Source: Dehalococcoidia bacterium (GTDB lineage: Bacteria; Chloroflexota; Dehalococcoidia; Dehalococcoidales; UBA1222). From it: a stretch of 6,909 bases of DNA. The position numbers and the translations under genes are program-made. Of this stretch, positions 5,897 through 6,909 are shown one piece after another. Location: assembly GCA_009779655.1 (NCBI GenBank), contig WRDV01000054.1, positions 1 to 6,909 of the forward strand, given 5' to 3'. Numbering within the stretch: the first letter of the stretch is position 1; each line of letters opens with the position of its first letter. The notes beneath the pieces are model-generated. The model worked only from the letters and a program-made list of their open reading frames with translations. It searched no databases and was not told the DNA's origin.

Positions 5897-6742
5897 ATGA
5901 TAAAAATTGTGACTGATACGTCATCTGATATTACATTAAAGCAAGCACAGGAGATGGATATAATTCTGCTGGCATTGCCGGTTACATTCGGCGACACGCC
6001 TTATCATCAACTGGATGATGAGGATTTCACAAAATTCTATGACATGCATGAGCGATCTAAGGTACTTCCTGTAACCAGCCAGATCACACCGGGACAATAC
6101 CTTGAAGTATTTGAAAACGCCAAACGAAACCATGATAGCGTCGTAGTAATAGCTATGTCATCCCGATTAAGCGGCACATGGCAGTCGGCACACATAGCAA
6201 AAGACCAAGTTGACTACAATGATATTCATATAATTGATTCACTCTCAGCTAGTATGGGACAACGTATATTAGTAGAATATGCGGTTCGGCTCAGACAGGA
6301 AGGAAAAGGCGCAGGTGAAATCACGGCGCTTATTTCAGAAGCAAGAGGGCGTATCCGTTTGTGCGGAACAGTAGATACGCTGAAATACTTGATTAAAGGA
6401 GGGCGCGTTTCTAAAAGCATGGGCATTGTGGGTTCTGCATTAAGCATCAAGCCAATCCTTTGTCTAGAGAACGGCGCCATAAGAATGGCCGGAAAAGCTA
6501 GAGGCTTCGGAGGCGCAACTAAGAAAATGATTGAATTCATCAGCAATGATATGCATTTTGACCCCTCTTTTCCATTCTGCTGTGGCTATACAAAAGCCAA
6601 AGGGCATTTAGATATGTTCTCTCAATTGGTAAAAGAAGAGTTTAAATTGAAAAATATAAAGATTTATCCTGTAGGCGGCGTAATCGGTACGCATGTTGGA
6701 CCGAATGCATTAATTGCGGTATGGATGGTGAAAAACAAATAG
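5897..6742 (+). CDS. DegV family protein (FakB-like fatty-acid-binding protein)
   Basis: The 281-residue protein is a full-length DegV, with MIKIVTDTSSDI at the start, PVTSQITP (58-65), SSRLSGTWQSA (88-98), DTLKYLIKGGR (160-170) and GTHVGPNAL (264-272). Thr60, Ser92, Arg170 and His266 lie in the motifs that hold the fatty-acid carboxylate in FakB-type proteins. The likely role is to bind a fatty acid in the cytosol and hand it to a FakA-type kinase for phospholipid synthesis; no such kinase is nearby. The start at ATG 5897 is set by AAGGA (5886-5890) six bases upstream. The in-frame TTG at 5864 lacks such a site. It is a paralogue of the DegV half of the preceding gene, from which it is separated by 96 nt with no clear terminator or promoter, so read-through is plausible. 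Confidence 0.93.
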   Translation: MIKIVTDTSSDITLKQAQEMDIILLALPVTFGDTPYHQLDDEDFTKFYDMHERSKVLPVTSQITPGQYLEVFENAKRNHDSVVVIAMSSRLSGTWQSAHIAKDQVDYNDIHIIDSLSASMGQRILVEYAVRLRQEGKGAGEITALISEARGRIRLCGTVDTLKYLIKGGRVSKSMGIVGSALSIKPILCLENGAIRMAGKARGFGGATKKMIEFISNDMHFDPSFPFCCGYTKAKGHLDMFSQLVKEEFKLKNIKIYPVGGVIGTHVGPNALIAVWMVKNK

Positions 6743-6770
6743 GATACAATCAAACCGTTTTATGGATTTT

Positions 6771-6774
6771 CTAG
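6771..6774. repeat. Possible CTAG target-site duplication at the insertion sequence end
   Basis: CTAG directly precedes ACAGTGTCC, the probable terminal repeat of the element to its right. Some IS5-group elements duplicate a 4-bp YTAR target, which CTAG fits. The second copy would lie outside the window, so this is unproven. Confidence 0.3.
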
Positions 6775-6909
6775 ACAGTGTCCACACGAGATTAAGCAAG
6801 GACATTCAGCCACATATCAATACACCTAATTTGAACAGCAGCCAGGAACGAGGCTGTATTTTTAGCATATCTGGTAGCAACCCCTCGCCACTGCTTGAGT
6901 ACAAGGAAA
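6775..6909 (-). mobile_element. End of an IS5-family-like insertion sequence, truncated by the window edge
   Basis: The stretch begins with a probable terminal inverted repeat (ACAGTGTCCACACGAG, from about 6775), followed within 20 nt by the stop codon of a minus-strand transposase reading frame. Only the transposase 3' end is in the window, so the opposite terminal repeat, full length and integrity of the element cannot be judged. The insertion point lies about 30 nt past the DegV stop codon and leaves that gene intact. Confidence 0.6.
6792..6909 (-). CDS. IS5-family-like DDE transposase, C-terminal 38 residues
   Basis: On the minus strand the frame entering from the right edge (first full codon at 6908) runs 38 codons to TAA at 6794-6792. 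It reads ...LKQWRGVATRYAKN, then FLAAVQIRCIDMWL. Family knowledge: IS5-family transposases end in a pattern like W-R-x-[VIL]-A-x-R-Y-[DE]-K followed by a helix with A-x-[VL] and WL, and this matches closely. The segment follows the DDE catalytic residues, so activity cannot be assessed. The hydrophobic C-terminal helix and the stop just inside the element end are normal for the family. It is convergent with the DegV gene. Confidence 0.75.
   Translation of the reverse strand, partial: FLVLKQWRGVATRYAKNTASFLAAVQIRCIDMWLNVLA

Noticed and set aside
6839..6863. Hairpin CAGCC/GGCTG followed by TATTTTT, terminator-like on the plus strand
   Set aside because: It has only a 5-bp stem and lies inside the transposase coding region of the insertion sequence.

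Overview
The window carries core anaerobic metabolism plus two lipid-binding-type genes, with moderate G+C and AT-rich intergenic gaps. Nothing in it fixes the taxon. The 2-hydroxyacyl-CoA dehydratase family gene (an oxygen-sensitive class), the DegV proteins and the surface-protein tail suggest a strict anaerobe, perhaps Bacillota or Chloroflexota (Dehalococcoidia-like). That placement is an inference with low confidence.

Layout. Positions 3-185 (+) are the last 60 codons of a membrane-anchored protein, followed by a strong hairpin terminator. Positions 302-4185 (-) hold a compact four-gene cluster read right to left: a TIGR00725/SLOG-fold protein, enolase, a lone 2-hydroxyacyl-CoA dehydratase (HgdB-like) protein, and glyceraldehyde-3-phosphate dehydrogenase. 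The first three genes are separated by 7 and 14 nt. Gap follows after 56 nt with its own strong ribosome binding site. A good sigma-70-type promoter (TTGCCG-17-TATAAT) precedes the cluster, and its spacer is filled by a perfect 18-bp dyad.

Positions 4186-4468 are a divergent control region. It holds the minus-strand promoter with its dyad, a hairpin oriented like a minus-strand terminator, sequences able to form competing or crossing helices, a second 18-bp dyad, and a near-consensus plus-strand promoter (TTGACA-17-TAAAAT).

The plus-strand promoter drives a MarR-type winged-helix domain fused to a complete DegV (FakB-like fatty-acid-binding) domain, the most unusual object in the window. A stand-alone DegV paralogue follows 96 nt later. 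Positions from about 6775 to the right edge are the end of an IS5-family-like insertion sequence, with the last 38 codons of its transposase on the minus strand.

Working model (inference): the MarR-DegV protein is a one-polypeptide lipid-responsive regulator. It may control its own promoter and possibly the divergent eno-gap operon, with the second DegV acting as a fatty-acid carrier. The FakA-type kinase that DegV/FakB proteins normally serve is not in the window.
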